A DNA stretch of 64,000 nt from Paraphysomonas bandaiensis (lineage: Eukaryota; Chrysophyceae): the NCBI GenBank assembly GCA_965644295.1, contig CBFFRP010000185.1, positions 124,001-188,000 on the forward strand, in the 5' to 3' direction. Position numbers and translations under genes: made by a program. The first letter of the stretch is position 1; the number at the start of each line of letters is the position of its first letter. This document shows positions 53,161 to 63,513 of the stretch, one piece after another. The notes beneath the pieces were generated by a model. The model was not told where the DNA came from. It was given only the letters and a program-made list of their open reading frames with translations, and searched no databases.

Positions 53161-53250
53161 GAAGCAGATAATACCGCTCATATAATATATTGTGTGGTGC
53201 TCCCTTAATTACTAATTTTTAATTAAAAATAACAGACTACTTCTCGCTCT

Positions 53251-54090
53251 CTACTGGGGCACATCAGGATCTTCTTGCAGGGCTTCATGGAGGGTATAAG
53301 CATCCCACAACACGGCTCGTAAGAATAGCAACGATTCTAGACGATATAGATTCATGTGTCTACGCTCAGATGTCATAATCAACTTTGCACGACTAAAGAT
53401 CCTCTCAACAACATTAGAATGTGCTTCAATATGAAGCAAGCAGCGGTAGTGGACTAAGAGGTACTATAAGTCGCTGTCTAGAACAAGCTGTGCAAAATCA
53501 GTTCTTTCACTCTCGTCCTCGTTATTTCTGTCGGTTGCACCAACATCAATGGATGAATCTAGTTGCAGTTGATGTATAACTGCTCTTCTCTCATTGCCTG
53601 TCAACTCTCTTTTATAGTTCCCTTGAATTTTTTAGCCATTGCCTTCTCAAAAATTGCACTGGCAACAATGCTTGCATTCAGGGAAAGGTATGGATATATA
53701 TATATTGACAGCTTATTATTTAGCAGTAGGCGCTAAAAATCTGCACCAATGTAGTGGCTAGTTAGTTGAATGCTATAAGCAGACTATTTAGACCTCTATC
53801 CATAGCTAATCAGCACAAACGCTATTATCCTACTATTTAACGCTACAGAAGCTGCTTGTGCGTCGCCGCAAGCACCAAGGTGCGACCACTTCCGTTCTTA
53901 ATGTTGATTGTGAGTTTCGCCATGATCGTGGCAACAATGCTTGCATTCAGGGAAAGGTATGGATGCAGCTCTGGAAATTCTTGTAGCAGTATATCAAATA
54001 ACTGGCGGGCTTGGTACAAATTGGTTCCAACTCTTTGTAAGGCAAGCGTAACACTCTGTAATTTTTCAAGCTGTGTCAAACATTGTTTCA
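53251..54090 (-). pseudogene. hAT transposase fossil (C-terminal part)
   Basis: The leftmost part (53251-53439) encodes SNVVERIFSRAKLIMTSERR followed by LYRLESLLFLRA, the hAT dimerisation (hATC) signature. Upstream codons can be followed to 53695 with one frame change and a stop. The reading resumes at 54079-53929 with LEKLQSVTLALQRVGTNLY and FPELHPYLSLNASIVA, a stretch preceding hATC in hAT transposases. The two parts are separated by the inserted LINE tail at 53696-53928. Broken by frameshift, stop and insertion. Confidence 0.75.
53696..53928 (-). mobile_element. LINE 3'-tail fragment with 36-bp TSD, inside the hAT fossil
   Basis: Flanked by a 36-bp direct repeat (53660-53695 and 53929-53964, beginning TGGCAACAATGCTTGC and ending AAAGGTATGGAT). 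The insert is 233 bp of LINE 3' UTR in minus orientation: GAACGGAAGTGG, CACCTTGGTGCTTGCGGCG, AGCTTCTGTAGCGTTAAATA, and a CGCCTACTGCTAAATAATAA tail ending in an AT run. A severely 5'-truncated LINE insertion. Confidence 0.85.
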
Positions 54091-54729
54091 GCTGGAGTAA
54101 GAATCTGTAGAAAAAGGAGATGCTTTCTTATAAAAGACAATCTGGAGTAAGGAGATATATTCTATCCTTACTATCTATTATCCTATATATATTATATATA
54201 TACAATTCAGCAATGCTCAGCGTATTCAAAAGAATGAAATAAATTACCTTATAAATAAAAAAGAAAAAAAGAAGGGTTAGGGTTCTAAGATATTACTACT
54301 TACGTCGTCTTCTTCTTATCCTTTTCTCAATAAACAACCCACTTTTGTTACATATAGTCACAATATTTCAATTCAGCTATCAACTTCTTCGTGGCATTTT
54401 CAATCTCATGTGTAACTGTATTCTTCACATCACCAACGGATATAATTCAAGACCTTAAAACCAGATCATTGCATTGCTTATCTTTGGCAAACTACCATAT
54501 AAAGATACTGCATCAAAATATGTAGTGTATGTACGTCTTTTTATGATATTTCATTTCAATAAAATTTGAAAGCAACATACAACGGACAACTACTAGAGTG
54601 TCTTGAAAACTTGAATAAGTCTTAAGTTATTAATTCAACAATGCCCAAAAACTAGTTGACACAGCTGCGCATTGCAGTATTTCTCAATACAACTCTCATT
54701 ACATGATACCAATAAACTTAACACAGTCC
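54091..54729. other. intergenic
   Basis: 3' flank of the membrane-protein gene. Contains AGGGTTAGGGTT at 54273-54284 (two telomere-like units). No gene seen. Confidence 0.5.
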
Positions 54730-56444
54730 TTACAGCTCCCCACCTTCGTATAGAGCTTTCCGGGTTCCCACGCTATCGTGGTTGAATGGACGAGATACGC
54801 TTTCGTCCATTTCTGAAGGCAAAACTTCCGAGTGCACGGAGTGATCCGGGAGGCGGCTATATCCCTGCATACTGTGCGACAGAATCCCCACAAATGCGAC
54901 GAACCCAACCACAAGAGCCCCAAAGAAAAGCGAGATAGTAGTGTAATTAAACTTAGAAGCGTGGTGAGCAGCAACGCTCCAGTAGTTATCGTAACTTGGG
55001 AGGTTACTCTCTTGCATAGCCTCAACGCCCTCGTATACAATTGACTCAAGTTCAAGAGATACGAGTTCAGCAGCACGAACTTGGCTGAGAGTAGACGCAC
55101 CAGCCAAACGCGCGGCACCGTTCAAGGCACTCACGAAATTCGGAGATGACAGACGTGACGAAAGCTTGTTCTCCAGGCTGGAAACCAGGTTCTCTACTTT
55201 TCTGAAATCTCTGCCGTCTACACCGTATGTGGTCTCAGACACGAATGATACTTCGAATTCAACATCAAAGGTGAACTCCGAAAGGCGCCTGTTGGAAGTG
55301 TCAAGCTCACGGGTATCCAATGCAGTCGAAACAACAGCAAGGTCCTCGGCATTCCAACCGTTAACATAATCAGCCAGAACTCGTGACACAATAGCAGTGT
55401 CAGCAGAGTTAAATATCTCGGAGTTAAATCCAGCAAGAGCAATAATTCCACTAAGAGTGACGGTCGAAGTTACAGTTCCAAAGCAATCCGTTTCTAGAGA
55501 TACCAAACTGTCCGGGATGCACTTACCCTTCTTTACATGGAACGTAAGCTCGTGGGCGTATCCGCCAGTGATGCCACAAAAGTCCCACGCAGTGAAGTCG
55601 TCAGCGTCGCCGCTGAAACGCATAGTATACGACCCATCACCGAGGCACAGGTTACAAAATCCACTTCCACCATCACAAAGAGTGCCAGTATAAAACAACT
55701 CCGTTCTAGTGTCATCGGCAAGGTACCAGCTAGCCCCGTGATAGTCATTTTTCCACCATCCATCACCTTGTTCATCCCACATTGTAACTCTTACATTGAC
55801 AGCAGGAGGGCCATAGCGCGGTTTCGATTTGGCTGTAGTGGTAGAGTTCGAGGAAGTAGTAGTGTCGCCCTTGATAGGAGCCTTCTTCTTCGGCTTCTTC
55901 TTAGACTTCTTCTTTGGTTTGGGCTTGCATGCCTTGGCATCTCCGCAAGCGTCACACTCCTTTTCATTGGGCCACAGGTTCTCCCAGTAGACGAGAGACC
56001 ATTCATCCCCGTCAGCATCATAATTCCAAATCATTGTTGTGTTGTAGCCTCCAGTGTAGTACACACCAGTCGTATTACAGCCTACAACAGACACCCTCCA
56101 ATAGTCCTGAATAAAATTATATCAGTAAGGACACAAATCAAATACACATGGCGGGTACACACCTCCCAATAGTTCTTGGGTGTGTAGGACTCATTCTCGT
56201 GGATGAGGATCATGGGGTAGTTACCACTCTGGTCAGTGCAGAGTTTCTCGACAGTAGGGTTTTTATCGCAGGTGGGAGCACCCGAGAAAACATCATCCCA
56301 GGGTGTTTCGACGTATACTTCAGCGCCGTCCCATCCATCCCCATAGAAATCAAGCATATATATCTCCAAACATGTTCTATTCGTATCACAATTTGCACTC
56401 ACGCTGACAGCGTAAGCCAGCAACAGAGTAATTGCCCGAATCAT
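54730..56444 (-). CDS. secreted single-pass membrane protein with two GDGW modules
   Basis: Exons 56444-56163 and 56106-54730, 56-nt intron (GTGTGT...TTATTCAG), frame kept; 552 residues. Signal peptide at the N-terminus (IRAITLLLAYAVSVSANC). Two related Cys/Trp modules follow: residues about 24-110 (IYMLDFYGDGWDGAEVYV) and about 198-295 (VTMWDEQGDGWWKNDYHG, LCLGDGSYTMRFSGDADD), separated by a Lys/Pro linker (KPKPKKKSKKKPKKKAP). The D..GDGW..A/Y.. module is familiar from extracellular proteins of protists; its function is unknown. A mostly alpha/Ser-rich region (RRLSEFTFDVEFEVSFVSET) leads to one transmembrane span at about 484-504 (ISLFFGALVVGFVAFVGIL) and a 48-residue cytosolic tail. Likely a cell-surface type I protein. 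Divergently paired with the PLC-like gene. Confidence 0.72.
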
Positions 56445-56956
56445 AGCTGGGCCTAGAAAATAAACTCTATGCTACAGCAGATTATTATTAATATACCACA
56501 CGTAGCGATTATATTTAACCGGGGCTCAATCTATGGCTCGAACACAGCTGCACTCTCATCACATGCAAAAATTACATCCCGGGGGTCTCTGCAGGGTGGA
56601 GGCGGATCCTCGTACTGCTGCACCAATCGCCTGTATGATATGATACAGTGCAGTAGTACAAGAAGAGGTATGATATACGCCGATATACTGTACATATACA
56701 CGACTGTATACTCTGCGTACTCTGTTTCCCTTTCGGAACTGGTATACCGTATACGGAAGTGACATCACTGTAGACTGTACGTAGTACAGTGTACACAATA
56801 TCCCATATAACAGCACATGTCTACCATGCAGGTATACAGTGTATATGGTATACCGGTATACAGTACCGTATCAGTGCAGTGAGGAAGGCATGGCTGATGA
56901 TGGTACCATAACAATGTCTCCCATGCGTCTCATATAACGACAGAGTAGTACCTTAC
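56445..56956. promoter_or_regulatory. divergent intergenic region, presumed bidirectional promoter
   Basis: 512 bp between two outward start codons. Carries palindromes GGTATACCGTATACGG near 56741 and GGTATACCGGTATAC near 56847, plus TGACATCAC near 56760, which resembles a CRE half-palindrome. Role inferred. Confidence 0.45.
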
Positions 56957-59062
56957 ATGCGCTTCGTTCTTGTGGTATTAGTTTTATTCCGGGCGTGCTT
57001 TAGCGTGCAGAGTATTCCTGGAATAGGGTTTCAGGTGCACTCTATCAATGACCTCAATGAGTGGAATCAACTGCTGCTCAAAGGATCAGTCCATTTCAAA
57101 ATTGATCCGCATTACACGACAAGTGATGATTGTTCTTTGAGTGGTATAGAGTCTCGCGAGGGTTGTTTGCTTCTCTCTCATGACTATCCAGAAACAGATA
57201 AGGCTGAGTATGATTCCTCTGACGATCTTGTCAAGTATCTCTATTCTGATGAATTTTCGCGTCATCGCAATGGTAGAAATATCTCGATTGCCCTCTGTTT
57301 CAAGAGTGCCCCTGAAAAATGCCAAGAAAATTCCACCCTTTTTAACGATTGGTTATATTTGGTTGACAATCTCCACTCGCAGCTAACTCAGAAGGGCGGA
57401 CCAGAAGGTGTTGAGATAGTGTTAGATGGTGATGGAAAACCTATTGACTGTTTAGTTGGTCGATGGAAACCTTGGAATTCTGTTTGGATTGAAGGGAAGA
57501 GTCCAAGAGAAGCATTGTATTCGAATGCCTTGGAAGTAAGTTAATCGCAGTATTGTGTGGATACATGCTAACAAAAAATATGTTTCCAGAACGACTATTA
57601 TAGGTTCCAGATTCTTAATGATCCAGAAGGTTATTTGGACTGGAAAGCAATGTCTGTTATTAATTACGGAAAGTTTTCAGAGTCGCAGTATGCGTACCAA
57701 CTGTGGGAGGTATTTATCCTTAAATTTGTTTCACTTTTACTCAGCTGCTACTCACAGCCAGATGGACAGCGTGATATTCTGAACTACATCTCAATATATG
57801 AAAAGGGCCAACCGCATATCCCCGGTTTCGATTTTGCGATCAACATCGACGTCGGTATGTTTGGGGTGTATTCGAGTTCTCCTCAGGGATCCTTAAGTTG
57901 CAAAGTCCCTGAGTCCGATGGATTTATGCGCCCGTTACTCCAATTCTTGCGCCCACCACCATCTCGATTTTCTTTCCTTCAGGTTGTAGAGCGGGAGTGC
58001 ACAGATGAAAAGGTTGTGATGTATGGATATCTGTCAAACCCACAGCGTATGGGGAGTGGAGGAGAAATTCCACCACTGTCTACTCTCCCCGGTGGAGACA
58101 CTCTAGTGAAGTCAGGGGCAGGTGTTGTTGCACTGTCTTTGTTGCATCAAAACCTAGTCGTTGTATCCTCAAATGGAATGATGAACTCCTATTCGATTTT
58201 AGCTGAAAGGGAGGATGCCCCGCTGATGCTCAAGACGCAAGGGAGCTTGTTGGGATTGGATGGTGTGCTTGACGGTGTGCTCGTCCATGATGATCGCTGC
58301 CTGGGGCAGTGCCTAGTGTCGCTCTCCTTCACAGAGGATTCTGGACTGTTACTGTCTCTCTCTGACCTATTAAATGACACTGTGAGATCTGGCTACCCTC
58401 TTTTGACCTCTGTGGGTCTCTCTCTCCCGTCCATAGAAGGAGTTGCAGCTGGCAGGGTTAGAATACATAGCGAAGGTGTCCTTGTGTTCTGCTCCGCAGG
58501 GGATACAATGTATCTTGCTTCGCTTCCAAAAGAAGTATTGCTTGCTGAGTTGAAAAATGCGTTTCCGATACAGTGGGTGGTCGTCGGGACTGGCAGACAT
58601 ATTGATGTTACTATCAGTGGGCAAGATCAGAGTGATGTGCTGATGGTAGTATCTGATTTTGGTTACTGCTACAACAGCCACAAGCACAACACCAGAAGCA
58701 GCCCAACAGTGTGCTCCTCACCCGCGTCCCCCACAGCATCGGTGCTTGACTATAGCCTAGGACTCATTAAAGACTGGCTCCATGTAGCAAATGGAAAATC
58801 ACAGAAGATCACCTCTTGCCATCAAAGGATAATGCACGGAAGCTATGACCAGGGCTCTAGGCCTGCTGTTGCACTTTCTTCGAGTGCTGGAACTAATGCA
58901 ATTGAGAACAATCATCTTTATTTTTTAGTGGCTCATGAAGCTCTACCTGCGAATTCCAGCACTAGAAATAACTGTGGAAATCCGATGCACAGAGATGGAA
59001 TAGTCCTAGATTCTTTCCCTGTAAATGACTGGATTCAGCGTCTCAGAGCATTTGATGAGTAA
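56957..59062 (+). CDS. secreted PLC-like phosphodiesterase-fold protein
   Basis: Exons 56957-57535 and 57590 onward; the first intron is 54 nt with a GCTAAC branch site. A further 48-nt segment, 57710-57757 (GTATTTATCC...CTCACAG), has no stop and keeps frame, so it may be an intron (667 residues) or coding (683). Signal peptide MRFVLVVLVLFRACFSVQS. The N-terminal ~250 residues have features of the PLC-like (TIM-barrel) phosphodiesterase superfamily: HSINDLNEWNQ, VHFKIDPHYT, CLLLSHDYPETD, GVEIVLDGDGKP. The rest (about 280-660) contains short beta-type repeats (VVALSLLHQNLVVVSSNG, GRVRIHSEGVLVFCSAGD, DVLMVVSDFGYCY) and could be a propeller-like or second domain; I do not recognise it. Substrate unknown; expected outside the cell or in the secretory pathway. 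Confidence 0.55.
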
Positions 59063-59396
59063 ATATTTTGCTCGTGTTTATATATAAAGTAATTGCATTT
59101 ATCTAAGGTACTTGCCAGATATGGTTTATGGTACCTGTATATGTGTTGTCTAGTAGATATGGTGTGAATGTTTGTGTGCGTGCCTGTGGTTGATTCGAAT
59201 GTTGCGATGGAAGAGTTCTAATGTTATTGCATAGAGTGTTGAGTTGTTCTGACAGTATAAATTAAAAAATATGAAAGTTCTCAAATAATTTTAGCTCAAA
59301 CATATAATATTCATGGAAATGTCACCTATGTTCACTCGTCAGTCTCACGTTAATACTCTGTATACAAATAGTAATGTATATGTTACCAGGGCTGCG
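59063..59396. other. 3' flank, nothing recognised
   Basis: 333 bp between the PLC-like gene and the hAT element. AT-rich; its last 8 bp are the TSD TATGTTAC. Confidence 0.5.
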
Positions 59397-59892
59397 TATC
59401 AATTAATTGTCAATTAATTGACGCAGGTTGTAGTCAATTATAATTGCAATTATTACTTGCTGTCTCAATTTCAACTATTGCAATTAACTGCAATTAATTG
59501 CAATTAATTGCAATTATTTAGTACTAAAATAAACTAGCTGCGAATATAGCTACCTCAACTGTCATTTCATTCCAGAGGCAACGATTCATGCGTAAAAACA
59601 TAATAAGCACTAAATGTTGAGGAGTCAAGCTCTTGAGCAAGCCCATCATAACAATCGTAGCCTCTACTGAACAACCTCTCAACCTTATTGGTTGTGCTAT
59701 GCAAGTGTTTCATCCGTAACGAGTTTGCTGGTTAAGTCTTGCTCGCTTCCGCTGCCTGCTACCATCAAACAAACGTTGCGCTGCGTCGTCATTCGGAGCT
59801 AGACTCGCACCGTCATAATCTTCTTCTTCCTCATTGAACAAATATATTTTAGTTTGATCCTTTGAAAATCAATTAATTGATACGCAGCCCTG
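59397..59892 (-). mobile_element. hAT element, internally deleted, with 8-bp TSD
   Basis: 496 bp with terminal inverted repeats CAGGGCTGCGTATCAATTAA... and ...TTAATTGATACGCAGCCCTG, flanked by a perfect 8-bp duplication TATGTTAC (59389-59396 and 59893-59900). TIR sequence and 8-bp TSD are typical of hAT. The minus strand keeps a frameshifted end of a transposase (STTNKVERLFSR, then the equivalent of MTGLRKRLTPQH in another frame). An internally deleted relative of the element at 61980-63190. The ends are rich in (C)AATTAATTG repeats. Confidence 0.88.
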
Positions 59893-59900
59893 TATGTTAC

Positions 59901-60071
59901 TAAGTGTGAATAGTGTTATATATAACATCTGTTTATCATGTAATGTACACTAAGTGTGTTACTAAGTGTGAATAGAAGTAAGTGTTACTAAGTTTTGACT
60001 TCTGTAGACTTACATCAGTTACTGGATCTACTTCCTCCGTCACTTTGTTTACCATTTTTACATTATTCATG
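59901..60071. other. spacer between transposons
   Basis: Short AT-rich spacer with a local duplication of ACTAAGTGTG and GTTACTAAGTGTGAATAG. Nothing else seen. Confidence 0.4.
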
Positions 60072-60079
60072 AGGTGATT

Positions 60080-60204
60080 CAGGGCCTGGTAATCGTTAAT
60101 GGTGATGGCATTAGTGGCTATTAATACGCCATTAATGGTAATGCCATTATAATTGCCGGGAACTTAAAAATTATAAATGGGCCATTAACGGTTACCAGGC
60201 TCTG
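60080..60204. mobile_element. 125-bp hAT-type MITE with perfect 8-bp TSD
   Basis: Ends CAGGGCCTGGTAATCGTTAA and, inverted, CAGAGCCTGGTAACCGTTAA. Flanked by AGGTGATT on both sides (60072-60079 and 60205-60212). The interior is palindromic around ATTAATGG/CCATTAAT. It has no coding capacity. A diverged relative of one end lies at 53066. Confidence 0.9.
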
Positions 60205-60335
60205 AGGTGATTGCACCTATCACACAACAAACACCAAAACTCCCAATCATTACAATTCTAAATTAGTTACGACGAGCTCTCTTAACCTTGGGTACTTCCC
60301 AAATCAACTGTAGGCCTTAGTTTTACTCCAAGACT

Positions 60336-60817
60336 CCCTCAACAAAGTCGGACTTGCACTTTTCATTCTGTTCTGGGGAATAAATACCGGAGATATTTCT
60401 CCGCGAAACTAAAGTGAGCCGCATATATAGTCAGCAGATATTGTTCAGCTCGCTCATAGCCAAATGCTTGTGTGGTGTAAGGGACACTAAAATGTAACTA
60501 TCACTTGTGTAGACTTCTTTGCGTCTTGATGAATAAACAGGCATTCAAGGTATTGGGCTGCCTACTAAAGCCAAGCATCCGGGATGTTCACCTCAAGGAC
60601 TCAAAAATCCTGAAGTCAGCAGATATCAGGTATATCAACATTCTGCTTAGTGATAGAGCAAAAGTGTTAGCACCTTGGTGCTTGCGGTGACGCACAAGCA
60701 GCTTTCGTAGCGCAAAATAGTAGGAGATATCAGAGTTAAGCACTAGTTCTTTAAATTGTTTTGCTACTTTAGTTCTGACTCTTAAACGCCTATTGCTAAT
60801 AATCAGGCATTCACTAC
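60336..60817 (+). mobile_element. SINE-like element with LINE-type tail, 12-bp TSD
   Basis: 482 bp flanked by TACTCCAAGACT (60324-60335 and 60818-60829). Head CCCTCAACAAAGTCGGACTT; middle ATAAATACCGGAGATATTTC and GAATAAACAGGCATTC; then AGTGATAGAGCAAAAGTG, CACCTTGGTGCTTGCGGTGA and CGCACAAGCAGCTTTCGTAG; terminal CGCCTATTGCTAATAATCAG and CATTCACTAC. The right ~170 bp resemble the 3' UTR of the LINEs at 4653 and 25506. No open frame of note. Best-bounded copy of the family and the reference for the others. Confidence 0.85.
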
Positions 60818-60829
60818 TACTCCAAGACT

Positions 60830-61979
60830 GTGTGCTCCCTCTGGTCAATAAAATGCCAGACCACATAAAATATGGGTAATATCGACTGTTCACCTGAGTG
60901 AATTGTCTTTTAGATCGACATACTCTCTATATGGTTCGATCGTTGATGCTGAACAAATTTCTTAATAATTTTCAACAGGTTGACTATCCGATACTACAGC
61001 ATTTACCGTAGTTTATTCCGTTTACGCTGATGTTTGAACTGCATCCTCGATACAGCTAGTGTATGGAACTACACGATAGTGATCTACTAACCTCGAACAA
61101 TATACGTATCCCGAAGTCGGTTGACTTGTCAACAGATCACGCTTTTGGTGACGATATATATATAGATGAAGTTATGTCGCTAGGCTAAATAATATAAAAT
61201 TGCGTGTAGTAGTCATCATGAATGATGTAAGACATGTTATCAATAACATAATTTTATACTTCTGTCAACCTCTGATCAACTTCCGTTTCACAGTTATAGC
61301 TATATAATATATAATAGTTATGTGGCCACGTATTACAGTTTTTCACATATTGTTCTAACGTATTCTACAGTTCTTTTTTAGAGATTCATATGTTTTCCAA
61401 CAAGGACAAGTCCACCCCTTCTTGTAGAGGTAGTGCGCTGCACTCGTCTTTGACAATGAAGGTAACAAATACCCAATACTGAATACTGACCAACAAGCTT
61501 GCGTATAAATTGAAAACCAACAATTATGTGTTACGCAAGCCTGACACCACCCTTGGATACATTCGTCACCACCCTTGGATACGTTGCACGAGGGCAGCAG
61601 TCAACCGTTGGATATCAGCAATATGAAAGGACGTTTAATCTTGCGCTAGCTCAACTATACTTGAAGTCAAGGTTCTCTACAGCCCACGAGCTGAATTTAA
61701 TTTCCTTGCAACTGGATACCATTATTCATTTAGTAACTCTCTTCAAACGTAGGAAATATGCTTCTTTCATATCAACCTCTGATTAACTTCCGTATCTTGC
61801 TTTGTAATGATACTTTAGTTTCACAGTGATATAGCTTTATAGTATTTTTGACTACGTATTACAATATTTTACATTGTATTTAACGTATTCTACAGTTCTA
61901 TCTTATGGAAACATACGTATTCCAACACTTAGCAATATTATATATATATGGAACAAATTTTCGGTATAATATCTAATTG
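60830..61979. other. intergenic, with diverged direct repeats
   Basis: 1.15 kb between a SINE-like element and a hAT element. Two diverged ~140-bp direct repeats lie at about 61264-61400 and 61768-61905 (both with CAACCTCTGATYAACTTCCG and ACGTATTACA...AACGTATTCTACAGTTCT). The open frame 61526-61786 between them has no recognised domain. Confidence 0.45.
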
Positions 61980-63190
61980 CAGGGCTGCGTATCAATTAAT
62001 TGTCAATTATTGAAATTGCAATAATTGAAATTGGGATATCAAATCATAATAATAATTGCAATAATTATAATTGACTCCAGCTCGCTTTAATTAATTGAAG
62101 TCCCACCTTTTATGCTAAAACTTTGTTCATAAAATGCATTTTTATTGAAAAAATCCAATTTTTAGGATAAAAATCTAAGATTGGTGAAAGACTATAATAT
62201 CCATAAAATTATCTCACATAGTAATTCATTTAACTTAGTTAGCGATATGAGCGACAAACTGACACCAGAAGTCATTGCACGAGTGAAAGTAAATAATTTG
62301 AGAAAGCAAAATAATAATAAAATAACGAAGAGTCTGCAATAGAGATTTGTCCTGTAGTAGGAAAAGGGGCTCCACATTTTCCGTGATTGGCCGCCACTTT
62401 CTTCTATCTACTAATCATTCTAGTTTAGTTCCGACGTGCTAAGTCTAATGCCAAGTTAAAAGGAGCATGCCAAGCTCGTGCAATCTGGGAGGAATAGGAA
62501 TTGTTTCAACTAGCGTACTTACATTGTTTCAACTAGTGTCCTAACAATTACAGAAGTAAGGTTAACACCAGCTTGACCTCCACGACGCTTGTACATTGCG
62601 TGACGAACTCTTCATAAGGCACCCGATTGTTGGGCGTCATCTGGGCGACAGTGCTTCTATTATTCATAACGCTGCTTTCATTGAAGATTCAATGTGGCAA
62701 CGAAGCCGTAACTCGGACGGCAAAGGATCTAACTAGAATATTTTTGCTCGATGAGGAAGAAGAAGATTATGACGGTGCGAGCCTAGTACCGAATGATGAC
62801 ACAGCGCAACATTTGATTGATGGTAGCAGGCAGCGGAAGCGAGCATGACTTAACCAGAAAACTCGTTACCACAGCATGAAATACTTGCATACCACAACCA
62901 ATAAAGTTGAAAGGTTGTTCAGTAGAGCTACGATTGTTATGATGACGGGCTTGCGCAAACGCTTGACTCCTCAACATTTAAGAGCTAATTATGTTTTTTT
63001 CGCATGAATCGTCACCTCTGCAATAAAATGACAGTTGGGGTAGCTATATTGGCAGCTAGTGTATTTTAGTACTAAATAATTGCAATTCAATAATTGCAAT
63101 AATTGAAGTTGAGACAACAAGTAACAATTGCAATTATAATTGACTACAACCTGCGTCAAATAATTGGCAATTAATTGATACGCAGCCCTG
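61980..63190 (+). mobile_element. hAT element with transposase remnant
   Basis: 1211 bp with the same termini as the element at 59397 (CAGGGCTGCGTATCAATTAA and inverted). Flanks CTAATTG (left) and CTAATTAG (right) look like an 8-bp TSD with one base lost. The + strand near 62640-63004 holds a transposase C-terminus: NEAVTRTAKDLTRIFLLDEE, and in another frame TTNKVERLFSRATIVMMTG then LRKRLTPQHLRANYVFF, an hATC-like signature. The frame change shows it is inactive. Most of the transposase is missing. Confidence 0.82.
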
Positions 63191-63513
63191 CTAATTAGTA
63201 CAACCGGCTTTACTTATATATTCGTAATCATCAACTACACACTCTCTTCATTACTACGTTTCTCTCACGTCGAAGCATTCGCAGGAATAACTCCTTACAT
63301 AATATTCTTATTAAACTAAATATACATATCTTGAAATGTACTTCGATCGAAACCTCGATCACTATGATCATATGTAATTCGAAAAAGCAGTCGAACTTCA
63401 TGCGTTCCATATAGCTCGCTTTATAAACACTCCTGAACTGACAAATTGACATCTTCCCCATGACACAAGGAAAATATATGCTATAATACAGAATACTGGG
63501 CCGAAGATTTGAT
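63191..63513. other. 3' flank of DDRGK1-like gene
   Basis: About 320 bp, AT-rich. Nothing recognised. Confidence 0.5.

Noticed and set aside
55537-56172. Plus-strand 211-codon frame
   Set aside because: Antisense to the membrane-protein gene, running across its intron.
60927-60960. tRNA-like B-box GGTTCGATCG
   Set aside because: No A box, acceptor stem or cloverleaf can be drawn around it; the same applies to GGTTCGA hits near 2262 and 2461.
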